Assembly (NCBI RefSeq): GCF_003752595.1
Contig: NZ_RKIJ01000012.1
Location: 248,001 to 312,000, forward strand
Length of the DNA: 64,000 nt
Source of the DNA: Cellulomonas sp. PhB143
GTDB lineage: Bacteria; Actinomycetota; Actinomycetes; Actinomycetales; Cellulomonadaceae
Direction: 5' to 3'
Shown: one piece after another, positions 43,206-52,977 of the stretch
Numbering within the stretch: position 1 is the stretch's first letter
Layout: every line of letters starts with the position of its first letter
The notes under the pieces: generated by a model
The model's input: only the letters and a program-made list of their open reading frames with translations
The model's database searches: none
Told to the model about the DNA's origin: nothing
Translations under genes and position numbers: made by a program

Positions 43206-43655
43206 TCAGCCGGCGACGACGTCCACGGCGATGTTCGCCGAGACCTCGGGGTGCAGGCGGATCGACACCGTGTAGGAGCCGACCGACTTGATCGGCTGAC
43301 CGATCTCGATCTTGCGCTTGTCGACGGTGAGGCTGCCGTTCGCGGCCACGGCCTCGGCGATGTCGCCGGTCGTGACGGCACCGAACAGACGGCCCGCCTC
43401 GCCCGCCTTGGCGGTCACGACGACCGCCTTCGACTGGAGCGAGTCACGGGCGGCCTTCGCGTCGTCGAGCGACGCGATCTCGCGGGCCTTGCGCGCCTTG
43501 CGGATCGCGGAGACCTGCGACTCGGCGCCCTTGGACCACGGGGTCGCGAGGTTGCGGGGGACGAGGTAGTTACGGGCGTACCCGTCCTTGACGTCGACGA
43601 CGTCGCCGGGCTCACCGAGACCGGTGACCTCGTGCGTGAGGATCAGCTTGGCCAT
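43206..43655 (-). CDS. rplI: 50S ribosomal protein L9
   Basis: A 149-residue L9: [37 protein letters not shown] is the N-terminal rRNA-binding domain, followed by the long connecting helix and the C-terminal domain ending [19 protein letters not shown]. It binds 23S rRNA at the L1 stalk base. It is the last gene of the rpsF-ssb-rpsR-rplI operon, 22 bases after rpsR, and the hairpin at 43123-43162 terminates it. Confidence 0.97.
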   Translation of the reverse strand: MAKLILTHEVTGLGEPGDVVDVKDGYARNYLVPRNLATPWSKGAESQVSAIRKARKAREIASLDDAKAARDSLQSKAVVVTAKAGEAGRLFGAVTTGDIAEAVAANGSLTVDKRKIEIGQPIKSVGSYTVSIRLHPEVSANIAVDVVAG

Positions 43656-43677
43656 GAGTATTCCTTCCTGATCCTGA

Positions 43678-43914
43678 TCAGCGTGCCGACGACGAGTACG
43701 GCAGGAGAGCCATCTCGCGGGCGTTCTTGACGGCACGGGCGATCTGACGCTGCTCCTGGACGGAGACGCCGGTCACGCGGCGAGCGCGGATCTTTCCGCG
43801 GTCGGAGATGAACTTGCGCAGAAGAGCCGTGTCCTTGTAGTCGACGGTCTCGATCTTCGCCGTCTTCAGCGGGTTGGCCTTCTTCTTGGGCTTGCGCACC
43901 ACAGGCTTTGCCAT
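43678..43914 (-). CDS. rpsR: 30S ribosomal protein S18
   Basis: A 78-residue S18: [73 protein letters not shown], with the standard [17 protein letters not shown] core. No Cys zinc-ribbon residues are present, the zinc-independent form, so there may be a second, zinc-binding copy elsewhere. It binds with S6 on the platform of the small subunit. It lies between ssb and rplI. Confidence 0.97.
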   Translation of the reverse strand: MAKPVVRKPKKKANPLKTAKIETVDYKDTALLRKFISDRGKIRARRVTGVSVQEQRQIARAVKNAREMALLPYSSSAR

Positions 43915-43990
43915 GGTGTTGCTCCTTACTTCTGGTCACCGGACCGCGCTCGGCGCGACCCGGTCAGATGATCTGGGGGGTGAGCGGCGA

Positions 43991-44530
43991 TCAGAACGGG
44001 GGCTCGTCGGAGAACCCGCCACCGGAGGAGGCGGGGCCTGCCGTGGCCCACGGGTCGTTGTTCTGTCCGCCGCCGGACGGGCCGCCTCCGTTGAAGCCAC
44101 CGCCGCCGTTGCTGCTGCCTCCGCCGGCGTTGCCGCCGCCGAAGCCGCCTCCGCCGCCACCCGAGCGCTGGGCCCGCGTGACCTTGGCCGAGGCGTACTT
44201 GAGAGAAGGTCCGACCTCCTCCACCTGCAGCTCGACGACCGTGCGCTTCTCACCCTCGCGCGTCTCGTACGACCGCTGGACCAGACGGCCCTGGGCGATC
44301 ACACGCATGCCCTTGGTCAGGGACTCCGCCACGTTCTCGGCAGCCTCGCGCCAGATCGAGCAGCGCATGAACAGCGTGTCGCCGTCCTTCCACTCGTTGC
44401 TCTGACGGTCGAACTGCCGGGGCGTGGACGCCACCGTGAAGTTGGCGACGGCAGCACCGGACGGCGTGAACCGGAGCTCCGGGTCTGCCGTCAGGTTTCC
44501 GATCACCGTGATGATGGTGTCGCCGGCCAT
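43991..44530 (-). CDS. ssb: Single-stranded DNA-binding protein
   Basis: A 179-residue SSB. The OB fold covers residues 1-115 ([37 protein letters not shown]...[41 protein letters not shown]), followed by a glycine-rich, disordered tail and the acidic tip FSDEPPF that docks replication and repair proteins. It sits in the conserved rpsF-ssb-rpsR-rplI operon, linking replication and ribosome synthesis. Confidence 0.97.
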   Translation of the reverse strand: MAGDTIITVIGNLTADPELRFTPSGAAVANFTVASTPRQFDRQSNEWKDGDTLFMRCSIWREAAENVAESLTKGMRVIAQGRLVQRSYETREGEKRTVVELQVEEVGPSLKYASAKVTRAQRSGGGGGGFGGGNAGGGSSNGGGGFNGGGPSGGGQNNDPWATAGPASSGGGFSDEPPF

Positions 44531-44639
44531 GCCAACTCCTTAGGTAGGGGTGCCCTGCGGGGCTCGTCTGCTGCGCCTACCCAACCACGAGGCTGGGACA
44601 CAGGCGCTGCGACGTGTGCGGGGGTGTGGACGCGGGGTC

Positions 44640-44930
44640 TCAGCTGGCGTCGGTGCGCAGGATCTTGGTCCGCAGGACGACCTCGTTGAGGCCGAGCTGA
44701 CGGTCGAGCTCCTTGGCGGTGTCCGAGGTCGAGGTGAAGTCCACGACGGCGTAGATGCCCTCGGACTTCTTCTGGATCTCGTACGCGAGGCGCCGACGGC
44801 CCCAGATGTCGACCTTGTCGACCGAACCGCCGTCGGTCGTGATGACCGAGAGGTACTTGTCGAGGGACGGTGCGACGGTGCGCTCTTCGACACTGGGGTC
44901 GAGGATCACCATCATCTCGTACTTACGCAT
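44640..44930 (-). CDS. rpsF: 30S ribosomal protein S6
   Basis: A 96-residue S6: [72 protein letters not shown] precedes ATG 44930; an upstream in-frame ATG is not needed. It pairs with S18. It is the first gene of the operon, so the promoter should lie in 44931-45113, which shows no other gene. Confidence 0.97.
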   Translation of the reverse strand: MRKYEMMVILDPSVEERTVAPSLDKYLSVITTDGGSVDKVDIWGRRRLAYEIQKKSEGIYAVVDFTSTSDTAKELDRQLGLNEVVLRTKILRTDAS

Positions 44931-45113
44931 GTTCAACCCACCTCCTGTGGACTCTGCGGTCACGGAATCTCCGTGACAGGAGGGTTCTGCGTGCGCTGCG
45001 TGGGTCCCGTGCGCCGGCGGGCCAGGTCGGCCGCCCGGACGCGGGCACAGCAGTCATCAAGGATACCCGCTCGCGCGGCGTGCTCCCGATGAGATCCGGG
45101 GCGGCCGACGACG

Positions 45114-47537
45114 TCAGTCGCCGACCAGCCTCGACAACGCCTTCTTCGCCTGGTCGCCAGGCTTGTCGCCGGGCTTGTCGCCGGTGCCGTCACCCTGGTC
45201 GTCGCCGCCACCGTCGCCGCCGCCGTCGTCCGTCTGCGTCGGCGTGGGCTGCGGGTCCTCGGGCTCCTGCGTCTGCGTGGGCTCGGGCTTCGGCTCGACC
45301 TTCGTCGGGTCCGGCCCCTTGGACACCACGAGCCCGATCGTCGACCCGGCCGGCACCGAGCTCTTGCCCAGCACGCGCAGCACGGTGCCCTTGGGCTGGT
45401 CGGAGTACTCCTCGGTGATGGACGCGTTCAGCCCGGCGGCGCTCAGGGCCCCCGACGCGGAGCCGCTGTCCGTCCCGACGAGCCCGCCCGGCACGTCGAC
45501 CGTCTCGATCTCCTTCGGCTCCGGGGACTTCGTCTCCTCGGGCTCCTGGGTCTCCTGCGGCTCCTGGGTCTCCTCGGGCTCCGGCGACCAGGTCGGCGTC
45601 GGCGCGACGTACTCGGGGAAGTCCTCCACGGGCTCGTCCTTCAGCACGGCCTGCATGTACTCGGTCCAGGCGCGGGCCGGGAACGTCGATCCGGTGATGG
45701 TGCGGCCCTGCTGCTTCCACTCGCCGAAAGGCTGGATCTCCTCCTCCGACTTCCCGTCGTCGGAGACCTGGTAGATCCCGACGACGGTGGTCAGCTGGGG
45801 CACGAACCCGGCGAACCACGCCGACCGGTTGCTGTTCGACGTGCCGGTCTTGCCGGCGACGGGACGGTCCAGGGCGAGGGCCTCGCGGCCCGAGCCCTCC
45901 TGCACGACCTGCGTCATCGCGTACGTGACGCCGTTGATGATGTCCTGGTCGACGACGCGCTTGGGCGCCTTCGCGCCCGTGAACACGGTCTCGCCGGCGC
46001 GCGTCGAGACGCTGTCGACGATGTGCACGGGGCTGTACTGCCCGCCGTCGGCGATCGTGTTGTACGCGTTGGCGAGGTCGACGCCGTGCACGTGGGTGAT
46101 CCCGAGGACGTTGGACGGGACCGGGTCGACCTTCTCCGTGATGCCGAGGCGCTTCGCGACGTCGGCCGTCTTGTCCGGCCCGATGTCGACGTTGAGCCCG
46201 CCGAACACCGTGTTCACGGAGTAGGTGAGCCCCCGCAGCAGGCTGGTGTTCGACCCGAGGCTCTCGTGGCCGAAGTTCGTGACCTTCCAGTCGCCGTACT
46301 GCTGCGGGTCGTTGCCGTTGTAGCTGTCCTGGAGCGTCTTGCCGTTCTCGAGGCCGGCGATGAGCGTGAACGGCTTGAACGTGGAGCCTGCCTGCGCGGC
46401 GCCCAGCGTCGAGGTGTTGTACGCCTGCTTGACCGCGTCCGGGCCGCCGTAGAGCGCGCGGATCCCCGACGTCTTCGGGTCGGTCGAGACGAGGGAGACG
46501 CGGATGTTCTTGTCGGCGTCGTCGGGCAGGGACTGCGCGGCCTTGACGGCCTGCTTCTGCATGTCCTTGTCGACCGTGGTGACGATCTTGTAGCCGCCGG
46601 TGTCGAGGTCGTCCTCGGTGAAGCGCCCGCTCTTGACGAGCTCGTCGCGCGCCATCTGCACGAGGTACCCGTTGGTGCCCTTGTAGCGGTTCTGGGTCTT
46701 CTTGTCGAGCGTCTTCGGGAAGGTCGCGTCCTTGCGGTCCTGCGCGGTCAGGTAGCCGTCGGTGACCATGTGGTCGAGCACGCGGTTCCAGCGCTGCTCC
46801 GCCATCTCCGGGTTCGACGCAGGGTCCCAGGACGACGGCGCGGGGATGATCCCGGCGAGCAGCGCCGACTGGGAGACGGTCATGTCCGCGGCGGGGATGC
46901 CGTAGTAGGTCTGCGCGGCCTGCTCGATCCCGTACGCGCCGCGGCCGAAGTAGATGGTGTTGAGGTAGTTCTCGAGGATCTCCTGCTTGGGCTGGTCCTG
47001 CGTGATCTTCAGCGCCAGCAGGACCTCCTTGACCTTGCCCGCGTAGCTCGTCGTCGTGCCCGTGTAGTACCGCTCGGCGTACTGCTGGGTGAGGGTCGAG
47101 GCGCCCTGGCGCCCGCCGCCGCGGACGTTGTTCACCGCGGCGCGGACGATCCCCTTGGGGTCGACGCCCTGGTTCGTCCAGAAGGTGGTGTCCTCCGACG
47201 CGACGACCGAGTCGCCCACGTACTTGGGAAGGTCGCCGTAGGAGACGCTCGCGCGGTTGCCCCCGTCGACGTAGAAGGAGGCCATCTCGGTCGTGCCGTC
47301 CGAGAAGTAGAGCGTGCTCGACTGGTCCTGCGCGCTGGGCAGCTCCTTCGGCACGTCCGTCGTGGCCCACGCGGCGATGACGACGCCCGTGACCAGCGCG
47401 ACGACCGCCAGGACCGTGCCGACGACGACGCGCCACGAGGGCAGCCAGCGGCGCAAGCCCGTGACGTGCGCGCGCGGGTAGTCGAAGAAGCGACGGCGCC
47501 GGGTGGGGGCGCTGGATCGCGTCGCGGGACTCGCCAC
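45114..47537 (-). CDS. Class A penicillin-binding protein with PASTA domain
   Basis: An 807-residue bifunctional peptidoglycan synthase from GTG 47537 (AGGAAGG upstream). Order: cytoplasmic basic N-terminus, one TM helix (VVVGTVLAVVALVTGVVIAAW), transglycosylase domain (EDTTFWTNQGVDPKGIVRAAVNN and QGASTLTQQYAERYY), transpeptidase domain (AGSTFKPF with the active Ser, SVN, KTGTSNSN), a Glu/Pro/Thr-rich spacer, one PASTA domain (TVDVPGGLVGTDSGSASGALSAAGL...) and an Asp/Gly-rich tail. The PASTA domain fits PBPs regulated by PknB-type kinases. It corresponds in position to ponA genes of this region. Confidence 0.95.
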   Translation of the reverse strand: MASPATRSSAPTRRRRFFDYPRAHVTGLRRWLPSWRVVVGTVLAVVALVTGVVIAAWATTDVPKELPSAQDQSSTLYFSDGTTEMASFYVDGGNRASVSYGDLPKYVGDSVVASEDTTFWTNQGVDPKGIVRAAVNNVRGGGRQGASTLTQQYAERYYTGTTTSYAGKVKEVLLALKITQDQPKQEILENYLNTIYFGRGAYGIEQAAQTYYGIPAADMTVSQSALLAGIIPAPSSWDPASNPEMAEQRWNRVLDHMVTDGYLTAQDRKDATFPKTLDKKTQNRYKGTNGYLVQMARDELVKSGRFTEDDLDTGGYKIVTTVDKDMQKQAVKAAQSLPDDADKNIRVSLVSTDPKTSGIRALYGGPDAVKQAYNTSTLGAAQAGSTFKPFTLIAGLENGKTLQDSYNGNDPQQYGDWKVTNFGHESLGSNTSLLRGLTYSVNTVFGGLNVDIGPDKTADVAKRLGITEKVDPVPSNVLGITHVHGVDLANAYNTIADGGQYSPVHIVDSVSTRAGETVFTGAKAPKRVVDQDIINGVTYAMTQVVQEGSGREALALDRPVAGKTGTSNSNRSAWFAGFVPQLTTVVGIYQVSDDGKSEEEIQPFGEWKQQGRTITGSTFPARAWTEYMQAVLKDEPVEDFPEYVAPTPTWSPEPEETQEPQETQEPEETKSPEPKEIETVDVPGGLVGTDSGSASGALSAAGLNASITEEYSDQPKGTVLRVLGKSSVPAGSTIGLVVSKGPDPTKVEPKPEPTQTQEPEDPQPTPTQTDDGGGDGGGDDQGDGTGDKPGDKPGDQAKKALSRLVGD

Positions 47538-47738
47538 GATGGACCTTCCTGGTGGGACGACGGGGCCGGTCGCCGGCCGGGGGGCGCGGCGGACCACAGG
47601 GAACACTAGACGCTCGCCCCGGCGGCCCCCCGGCCCCCGCCCGCAGTTCTACCGGAGGCGTGCGACACGTTCGCCGGTTCTTCACACCCCCGGCCCGTAC
47701 TCGCGCAAAGGCCCCTCGATCTGGTACACCTAGCATGA

Positions 47739-47761
47739 CGATGTATCGGCTCGATACATCG
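47739..47761. promoter_or_regulatory. PadR-type operator upstream of the PadR-ino1 operon
   Basis: Ten-base arms CGATGTATCG (47739-47748) and CGATACATCG (47752-47761) flank the spacer GCT. The element carries ATGT...ACAT ends like known PadR operators. It lies 58 bases before the PadR start, near a TAGCAT (-10-like) at 47731-47736, a position for autorepression. Confidence 0.72.
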
Positions 47762-47818
47762 AGTCGATCGTCCAGCGCCGTCCAGCACGGCCCCCCGTCC
47801 CTTTCCGAGGAGGAATCA

Positions 47819-48478
47819 GTGCGCCGAGGCTCCGGTGTGCTCGAGACCGCGATCCTCGGTCTGCTGACGGAGACGCCGCTGCACGGCTACGAGCTCCGCA
47901 AGCGCCTCAACGTGCTGCTCGGCTCGTTCCGCGCCCTCTCGTACGGGTCGCTCTACCCCATGCTCAAGAGCATGGTCGCGCGCGGCCTCATCGTCGGCAC
48001 CGAGTCCACGGCGGTCCCGCCGCACGCCCTCGCGGGCAAGCGGTCCCGGATCGTCTACGAGCTCACCGCCGAGGGCAAGGAGCACCTCCAGACCGAGCTC
48101 GCGTCGTCGGGCCCCGCGGCCTGGGAGGACGAGAGCTTCGACGTCCGGTTCGCGTTCTTCGCGCAGACCGACGCCGAGACCCGCCTGAGGATCCTCGAGG
48201 GCCGGCGCACCCGGCTCACCGAGCGCCTCGAGGCGGTCCGGGAGTCCGCCGCGCGGACCCGCGAACGCCTCGACGAGTACACCCTCGAGCTGCAGCGCCA
48301 CGGCCTGGAACAGGTCGAGCGCGAGGTCCGGTGGCTCGACGGGCTCATCACCACAGAACGCGACCGGCGCCGTCCGCACGACGACGGTCCTCAGACCTCC
48401 ACAGGTCGCACCACCGAGAAGAACACCACCGCCGACGACGTCCCGCGTCCCGGCACGAACATCAAGGAGCGAGGATGA
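47819..48478 (+). CDS. PadR-family transcriptional regulator
   Basis: A 219-residue PadR protein from GTG 47819 (GAGGAGGA upstream). The winged helix is [55 protein letters not shown]; the C-terminal helical dimerisation domain follows ([33 protein letters not shown]). The stop overlaps the ino1 start (ATGA). The PadR-ino1 pairing is also found in mycobacteria, so the protein probably adjusts inositol synthesis. Confidence 0.92.
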   Translation: MRRGSGVLETAILGLLTETPLHGYELRKRLNVLLGSFRALSYGSLYPMLKSMVARGLIVGTESTAVPPHALAGKRSRIVYELTAEGKEHLQTELASSGPAAWEDESFDVRFAFFAQTDAETRLRILEGRRTRLTERLEAVRESAARTRERLDEYTLELQRHGLEQVEREVRWLDGLITTERDRRRPHDDGPQTSTGRTTEKNTTADDVPRPGTNIKERG

Positions 48479-49566
48479 CCTCCATCCGCGTCGCCATCGT
48501 TGGCGTCGGTAACTGCGCATCGTCACTGGTCCAGGGCGTGCACTTCTACCGCGACGCCGAGCCCACCAGCACGGTGCCCGGGCTCATGCACGTGCAGTTC
48601 GGGGACTACCACGTCTCCGACCTCGAGTTCGTGGCGGCGTTCGACGTCGACGCGAAGAAGGTCGGGTTCGACCTCGCCGAGGCGATCAACGCCTCCGAGA
48701 ACAACACGATCAAGATCGCGGACGTCCCGCCGACGGGCATCACCGTCCAGCGCGGCGTGACGAACGACGGCCTCGGCAAGTACTACCGCGAGACCATCGA
48801 GGAGTCCGACGCGGAGCCGGTCGACATCGTCGCCGCGCTGCGCGAGGCGCAGGTCGACGTCCTCGTCTGCTACCTGCCCGTCGGGTCCGAGGTCGCCGCG
48901 AAGTACTACGCCCAGTGCGCCATCGACGCCGGCGTGGCGTTCGTCAACGCGCTGCCCGTGTTCATCGCGTCCGACCCGGAGTGGGCCGCGAAGTTCGAGG
49001 AGGCCGGCGTGCCGATCGTCGGCGACGACATCAAGTCGCAGGTCGGCGCCACCATCACGCACCGCGTGCTCGCGAAGCTCTTCGAGCAGCGCGGCGTCGT
49101 GCTGGACCGCACGTACCAGCTGAACGTCGGCGGCAACATGGACTTCAAGAACATGCTCGAGCGCGACCGCCTCGAGTCGAAGAAGATCTCCAAGACGCAG
49201 GCCGTGACCTCCAACCTGACCGGCCCCCTCGGCGGCAAGAAGGAGGACCGCAACGTCCACATCGGCCCCTCGGACTACGTCCAGTGGCTCGACGACCGCA
49301 AGTGGGCCTACGTCCGCCTCGAGGGCCGCGCGTTCGGCGAGGTGCCCCTGAACCTCGAGTACAAGCTCGAGGTCTGGGACTCCCCCAACTCGGCCGGCAT
49401 CATCATCGACGCCGTGCGCGCCGCGAAGATCGCCAAGGACCGCGGCGTCGGCGGCCCGATCCTCTCGGCCTCGACGTACTTCATGAAGTCGCCGCCGGTG
49501 CAGATGGAGGACACCCTGGGCCGTGCCCAGCTGGAGGCCTTCATCGCCGGTGACATCGAGCGCTGA
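48475..49566 (+). CDS. ino1: Inositol-3-phosphate synthase
   Basis: A 363-residue [27 protein letters not shown] holds the NAD-binding motif, followed by [87 protein letters not shown] and SGILSAS-like [14 protein letters not shown]. It isomerises glucose-6-phosphate to inositol-1-phosphate, the first step to phosphatidylinositol, mannosides and mycothiol in actinobacteria. It is coupled to the PadR gene and ends in a strong terminator. Confidence 0.96.
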   Translation: MTSIRVAIVGVGNCASSLVQGVHFYRDAEPTSTVPGLMHVQFGDYHVSDLEFVAAFDVDAKKVGFDLAEAINASENNTIKIADVPPTGITVQRGVTNDGLGKYYRETIEESDAEPVDIVAALREAQVDVLVCYLPVGSEVAAKYYAQCAIDAGVAFVNALPVFIASDPEWAAKFEEAGVPIVGDDIKSQVGATITHRVLAKLFEQRGVVLDRTYQLNVGGNMDFKNMLERDRLESKKISKTQAVTSNLTGPLGGKKEDRNVHIGPSDYVQWLDDRKWAYVRLEGRAFGEVPLNLEYKLEVWDSPNSAGIIIDAVRAAKIAKDRGVGGPILSASTYFMKSPPVQMEDTLGRAQLEAFIAGDIER

Positions 49567-49599
49567 CCCGGAGCACCGACCCGCTCCACCGCTCGACCC

Positions 49600-49636
49600 G
49601 AGGGCCGGCGCCACCGACACGGTGGCGCCGGCCCTC
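49600..49636 (+). terminator. Terminator after ino1
   Basis: Perfect 16-base arms (49600-49615, 49621-49636) enclose GACAC, 31 bases after the ino1 stop. Confidence 0.88.
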
Positions 49637-49666
49637 CGTCGTCGGGCGGGTGGGAGGATGGGCCCC

Positions 49667-51031
49667 GTGCCCGTGCTCCGCGACCTGAACCAGCTGCTGC
49701 GCCTGCGCGGCTTCCGGCGGCTGTTCACGGTGCGCCTGGTCTCCCAGTGCGGGGACGGGATGTTCCAGGTCGGGCTCGCGACGCTGTTCTTCTTCTCCCC
49801 CGAGTCGCAGGGCACGGCGGCCGACGTCGCGGTGGCGTTCGCCGTCCTGCTCGCGCCGTTCACGATCGTCGGGCCGTGGGCCGGCGTCTTCCTCGACCGG
49901 TGGCGCCGGCGCCAGGTGCTCGCGTACGGCAACGCGCTGCGGCTGGTCCTGACGCTGACGATCGCCGCGATCATGGTGACCTCCGGCGTCGGGCCGTGGG
50001 TCTACGTCCTGGCGCTGGTGAACCTCTCGGTCAACCGGTTCCTGCTCTCCGCGCTGTCCGCCGCCCAGCCGCGCGTCGTCGACGGCCCGCTGCTCCTGAC
50101 CGCGAACTCCCTGGCGCCCACCCTCGGCGCCGTCGCCGCGGGGCTCGGCGGCGGGCTGGGCCTCGTCCTCGGGCTGCTGCTCGACCCGGGCCGCGCGAAG
50201 GACGCGATCGCGCTGACGGTCTCCGCGCTGGTGTTCGGCACCGCCGCGGTGCTCGCGCTGCGCCTCGGCCGCGACCAGCTCGGCCCGCTGCGCACGGCCA
50301 CCGGCCCGGACGTGCGCAACGAGCTCGTGCGCGTCGCCCGCGGGCTGGCCGACGGCGCCCGGTACGCGTGGCTGCGCCGCACCCCCGGCCAGGCGCTGCT
50401 CGTCATGGCGGCGCACCGGTTCGTCTACGGCGTGACGTTCGTGGCGAGCATCCTCATCTCGCGCAACCTGCTCTCCGACCCGGCGGACACCCAGGCCGGC
50501 CTGACGACGTTCGGCACCGTCCTCGCGGCGTCGGGCCTCGGCTTCGGCATCGCCGTGCTGACGACCCCGACGCTGAGCCCCCGCACCGGCCCGCACCGGT
50601 GGATGGTCATGATGCTGTCGCTCGCCGCCGTCAGCCAGCTGCTCCTGACCGTCTCGCTGACGCGCACGACCATGCTCGTGGGCGCCGTCCTGCTCGGGCT
50701 CGCCGCGCAGGGCACCAAGATCTGCGTCGACACGATCGTGCAGCGCGACACCGTCGACCAGTACCGCGGCCGCGCGTTCTCGCTGTACGACATGCTCTAC
50801 AACGCGGCCTTCGTCGGCGCCGCGGCGCTCGCCGCCGTCACCCTGCCGGACACCGGCTGGTCCGCCACCGTGTTCGTCCTCCTGGCCGTCGCGTACGGCC
50901 TCCTCGCCGCGGCCCTGGGACTGTTCGGGGCGCGCTCCCCGGCCGACGTGCCGACGCCGGCCCTCGCGACGGGCGCCGATGTGGACAAGAGGGCCACCGA
51001 CCAGCCACAATCCCCCAGGACGCGCGGCTGA
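49667..51031 (+). CDS. MFS transporter
   Basis: A 454-residue, about 12-helix MFS protein: RGFRRLFTVRLVSQCGDGMFQVGLATLFFFSPESQ, then GVFLDRWRRRQVLAYGNALR, the MFS_3/enterobactin-exporter-like TM2-3 motif. GGGAGG at 49652-49657 suits GTG 49667; an ATG at 49658 directly abuts it and is less likely. The substrate is unknown. The C-terminus contains a long Ala/Pro tail ending QPQSPRTRG. It is followed 56 bases later by the LOV-phosphatase gene. Confidence 0.86.
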   Translation: MPVLRDLNQLLRLRGFRRLFTVRLVSQCGDGMFQVGLATLFFFSPESQGTAADVAVAFAVLLAPFTIVGPWAGVFLDRWRRRQVLAYGNALRLVLTLTIAAIMVTSGVGPWVYVLALVNLSVNRFLLSALSAAQPRVVDGPLLLTANSLAPTLGAVAAGLGGGLGLVLGLLLDPGRAKDAIALTVSALVFGTAAVLALRLGRDQLGPLRTATGPDVRNELVRVARGLADGARYAWLRRTPGQALLVMAAHRFVYGVTFVASILISRNLLSDPADTQAGLTTFGTVLAASGLGFGIAVLTTPTLSPRTGPHRWMVMMLSLAAVSQLLLTVSLTRTTMLVGAVLLGLAAQGTKICVDTIVQRDTVDQYRGRAFSLYDMLYNAAFVGAAALAAVTLPDTGWSATVFVLLAVAYGLLAAALGLFGARSPADVPTPALATGADVDKRATDQPQSPRTRG

Positions 51032-51087
51032 CGGCGTCGTCGCACGGTCGAGACCACGGCCTGCGCACAGCACGAACCGGGGACCCG

Positions 51088-52821
51088 ATGCACCCTGCAT
51101 GCCCGCCGGCCGACGCCACGCGAGACCGCCCGACGGCGTCCGCCGCCCTCCCGGCCGAGCTCCACCTGCGCTCCACCGTGCGCAGCGACCTGTCGTTCGC
51201 GATCTCCGACGCGAGCCTGCCCGACAACCCGGTCGTCTGGGTCAACGAGGCGTTCGAGCGCACCACCGGCTACCTGGCCGCGGACGTCGTCGGGCGCAAC
51301 TGCCGCTTCCTGCAGGCCGACGACGTCGACCGCGCCGCCGTGCAGCGCATCTCCGCGGCCGTGGCCGCGGGCCGGCCCGTCGCCGAGACCGTGCTGAACG
51401 TCCGCAAGGACGGCACCCGGTTCTGGAACCAGCTCGTGGTCGCGCCCGTCCGCGACGACGACGGCCGCATCACCCACCACGTGGGGATCCAGGCCGACGT
51501 GAGCGAGCGCGTCCTCGACGAGCAGGCCCGCGAGCGCGAGCACGCGCTCGCGGAGCGGCAGAACACCCGCCTGTCCCTGCTCGCGTCGATCACCCAGGCG
51601 CTCGTCGAGCTGTTCGACGAGCGCCAGGGAGCCGCCCTGCTCCCCGAGCTCGTCGCGCCGCACTTCGGGGACTGGTGCCTGGTCGCCGTCCTCGACGAGC
51701 GCGGCGCGGTGGCCCGGATCCACGTTGCCGCCGCCGACGCGGCCAAGGCCGGCGCGGCGCTGGCACTCGAGCAGAGCACCCGCTGGCTGCGCGAGTCGCC
51801 GATGATCAACCACGTCGTCGCCGTCGGCAACGACTACCTGCCCGCGCCGTTCCACAACGACCTCGCCGACATCCCGAGCCGCGTCGAGCCCCTCGAGCTC
51901 GAGGCGCTGCGCACGCTGGGGCTGGGCACGTCGATCGTCGTGCCCCTGCGCGGGCGGGACCGGCCGTTCGGCGTCCTGACGATCGTCTCGGGCAAGACCC
52001 ACCAGGCCTTCACGCGGGACGACGTCGCCGACATCACCGCGGTCGGCGCGCGCAGCGGCCTCGCCCTGGACAACGCCCGCCTCTACGCCCGCGAGCACAG
52101 CCGCGCGGTGACGCTGCAGCGGAGCATGCTGCCCGAGCTCACGCCGGTGCCCGGCCTCGACTGCGCGGCCGCGTACGTGCCCGCGACGGCGCGCGCCGAC
52201 GTCGGCGGCGACTGGTACGACGTGATCCCCCTCGAGGACGGGACGGTCGGCCTCGCGGTGGGGGACGTCGTCGGGCACGACATCGAGGCGGCCGCCTCGA
52301 TGGGCCAGCTCCGCTCGGTGCTGCGCTCGCGCGCCTGGTCCGGCGCGTCCCCGCTCGAGGTGCTCGACGGCCTCGACCAGCTCGTCCGGGGGCTCGGCAT
52401 GGCGGACATCGCCACGTGCGCGTACCTGCGGGTCTCGCCCGCCGCGGCCGGCGAGCCCGCCGCGCGGACCGTCACCTACGCGCGGGCGGGCCACCTGCCC
52501 CCGCTCCTCCTGGCGCCCGACGGCACCGTGACGCTGCTCGACGAGGCGCTGACGACACCGATCGGCATCACGAACCTGCACGCCCCGACGGAGGCGGCCG
52601 TCCGCCTCGAGCCCGGTGCGACGCTCGTGCTCTACACCGACGGGCTCGTCGAGCGACGCGACCGCGGCCAGCGCGAGGGCCTGGCGGAGCTCGTCGCGGC
52701 GGCGGGCGCGCTCCCCCGCGGCGCCGACGCGTCCGCGATCCGCGACCTGCTGGTCGGGGCGATGACCGGCCGCTCGCTCGAGGACGACCTCTGCGTCCTG
52801 GTGGTCCGCCACACGGCCTGA
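51088..52821 (+). CDS. LOV-GAF-PP2C (SpoIIE-type) phosphatase, predicted blue-light sensor
   Basis: A 577-residue soluble protein in three parts. Residues about 35-140 form a LOV domain: DNPVVWVNEAFERTTGY and GRNCRFLQ (photoactive Cys72), with the flavin-contacting Asn in RKDGTRFWNQL and Gln in HHVGIQADVSER. Residues about 165-335 are a GAF-like domain (PELVAPHFGDWCLVAVLD...GLGTSIVVPLRGRDRPFGVLTIV). Residues about 355-577 are a SpoIIE/PP2C phosphatase (ADVGGDWYDVIPLEDGTVGLAVGDVVGHD...LEDDLCVLVV) with metal-binding Asp residues intact. Blue light probably changes dephosphorylation of an anti-sigma-antagonist. No partner STAS or kinase gene is adjacent. Confidence 0.93.
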   Translation: MHPACPPADATRDRPTASAALPAELHLRSTVRSDLSFAISDASLPDNPVVWVNEAFERTTGYLAADVVGRNCRFLQADDVDRAAVQRISAAVAAGRPVAETVLNVRKDGTRFWNQLVVAPVRDDDGRITHHVGIQADVSERVLDEQAREREHALAERQNTRLSLLASITQALVELFDERQGAALLPELVAPHFGDWCLVAVLDERGAVARIHVAAADAAKAGAALALEQSTRWLRESPMINHVVAVGNDYLPAPFHNDLADIPSRVEPLELEALRTLGLGTSIVVPLRGRDRPFGVLTIVSGKTHQAFTRDDVADITAVGARSGLALDNARLYAREHSRAVTLQRSMLPELTPVPGLDCAAAYVPATARADVGGDWYDVIPLEDGTVGLAVGDVVGHDIEAAASMGQLRSVLRSRAWSGASPLEVLDGLDQLVRGLGMADIATCAYLRVSPAAAGEPAARTVTYARAGHLPPLLLAPDGTVTLLDEALTTPIGITNLHAPTEAAVRLEPGATLVLYTDGLVERRDRGQREGLAELVAAAGALPRGADASAIRDLLVGAMTGRSLEDDLCVLVVRHTA

Positions 52822-52977
52822 CCCCCACCGCCGGAGCCGTCCCCGGGCCCCTCGCCGGGAATCCGCTGGCCCCCGGCGCGGTTGTGCCAGCAAGATCGAC
52901 CTACCCGCCCCGAGCAGCCGCTCGACACCCGCTCGTAGGCCGGCGTCCCGGAGGGCGCGGTCGCCACCAGGAGAGCC

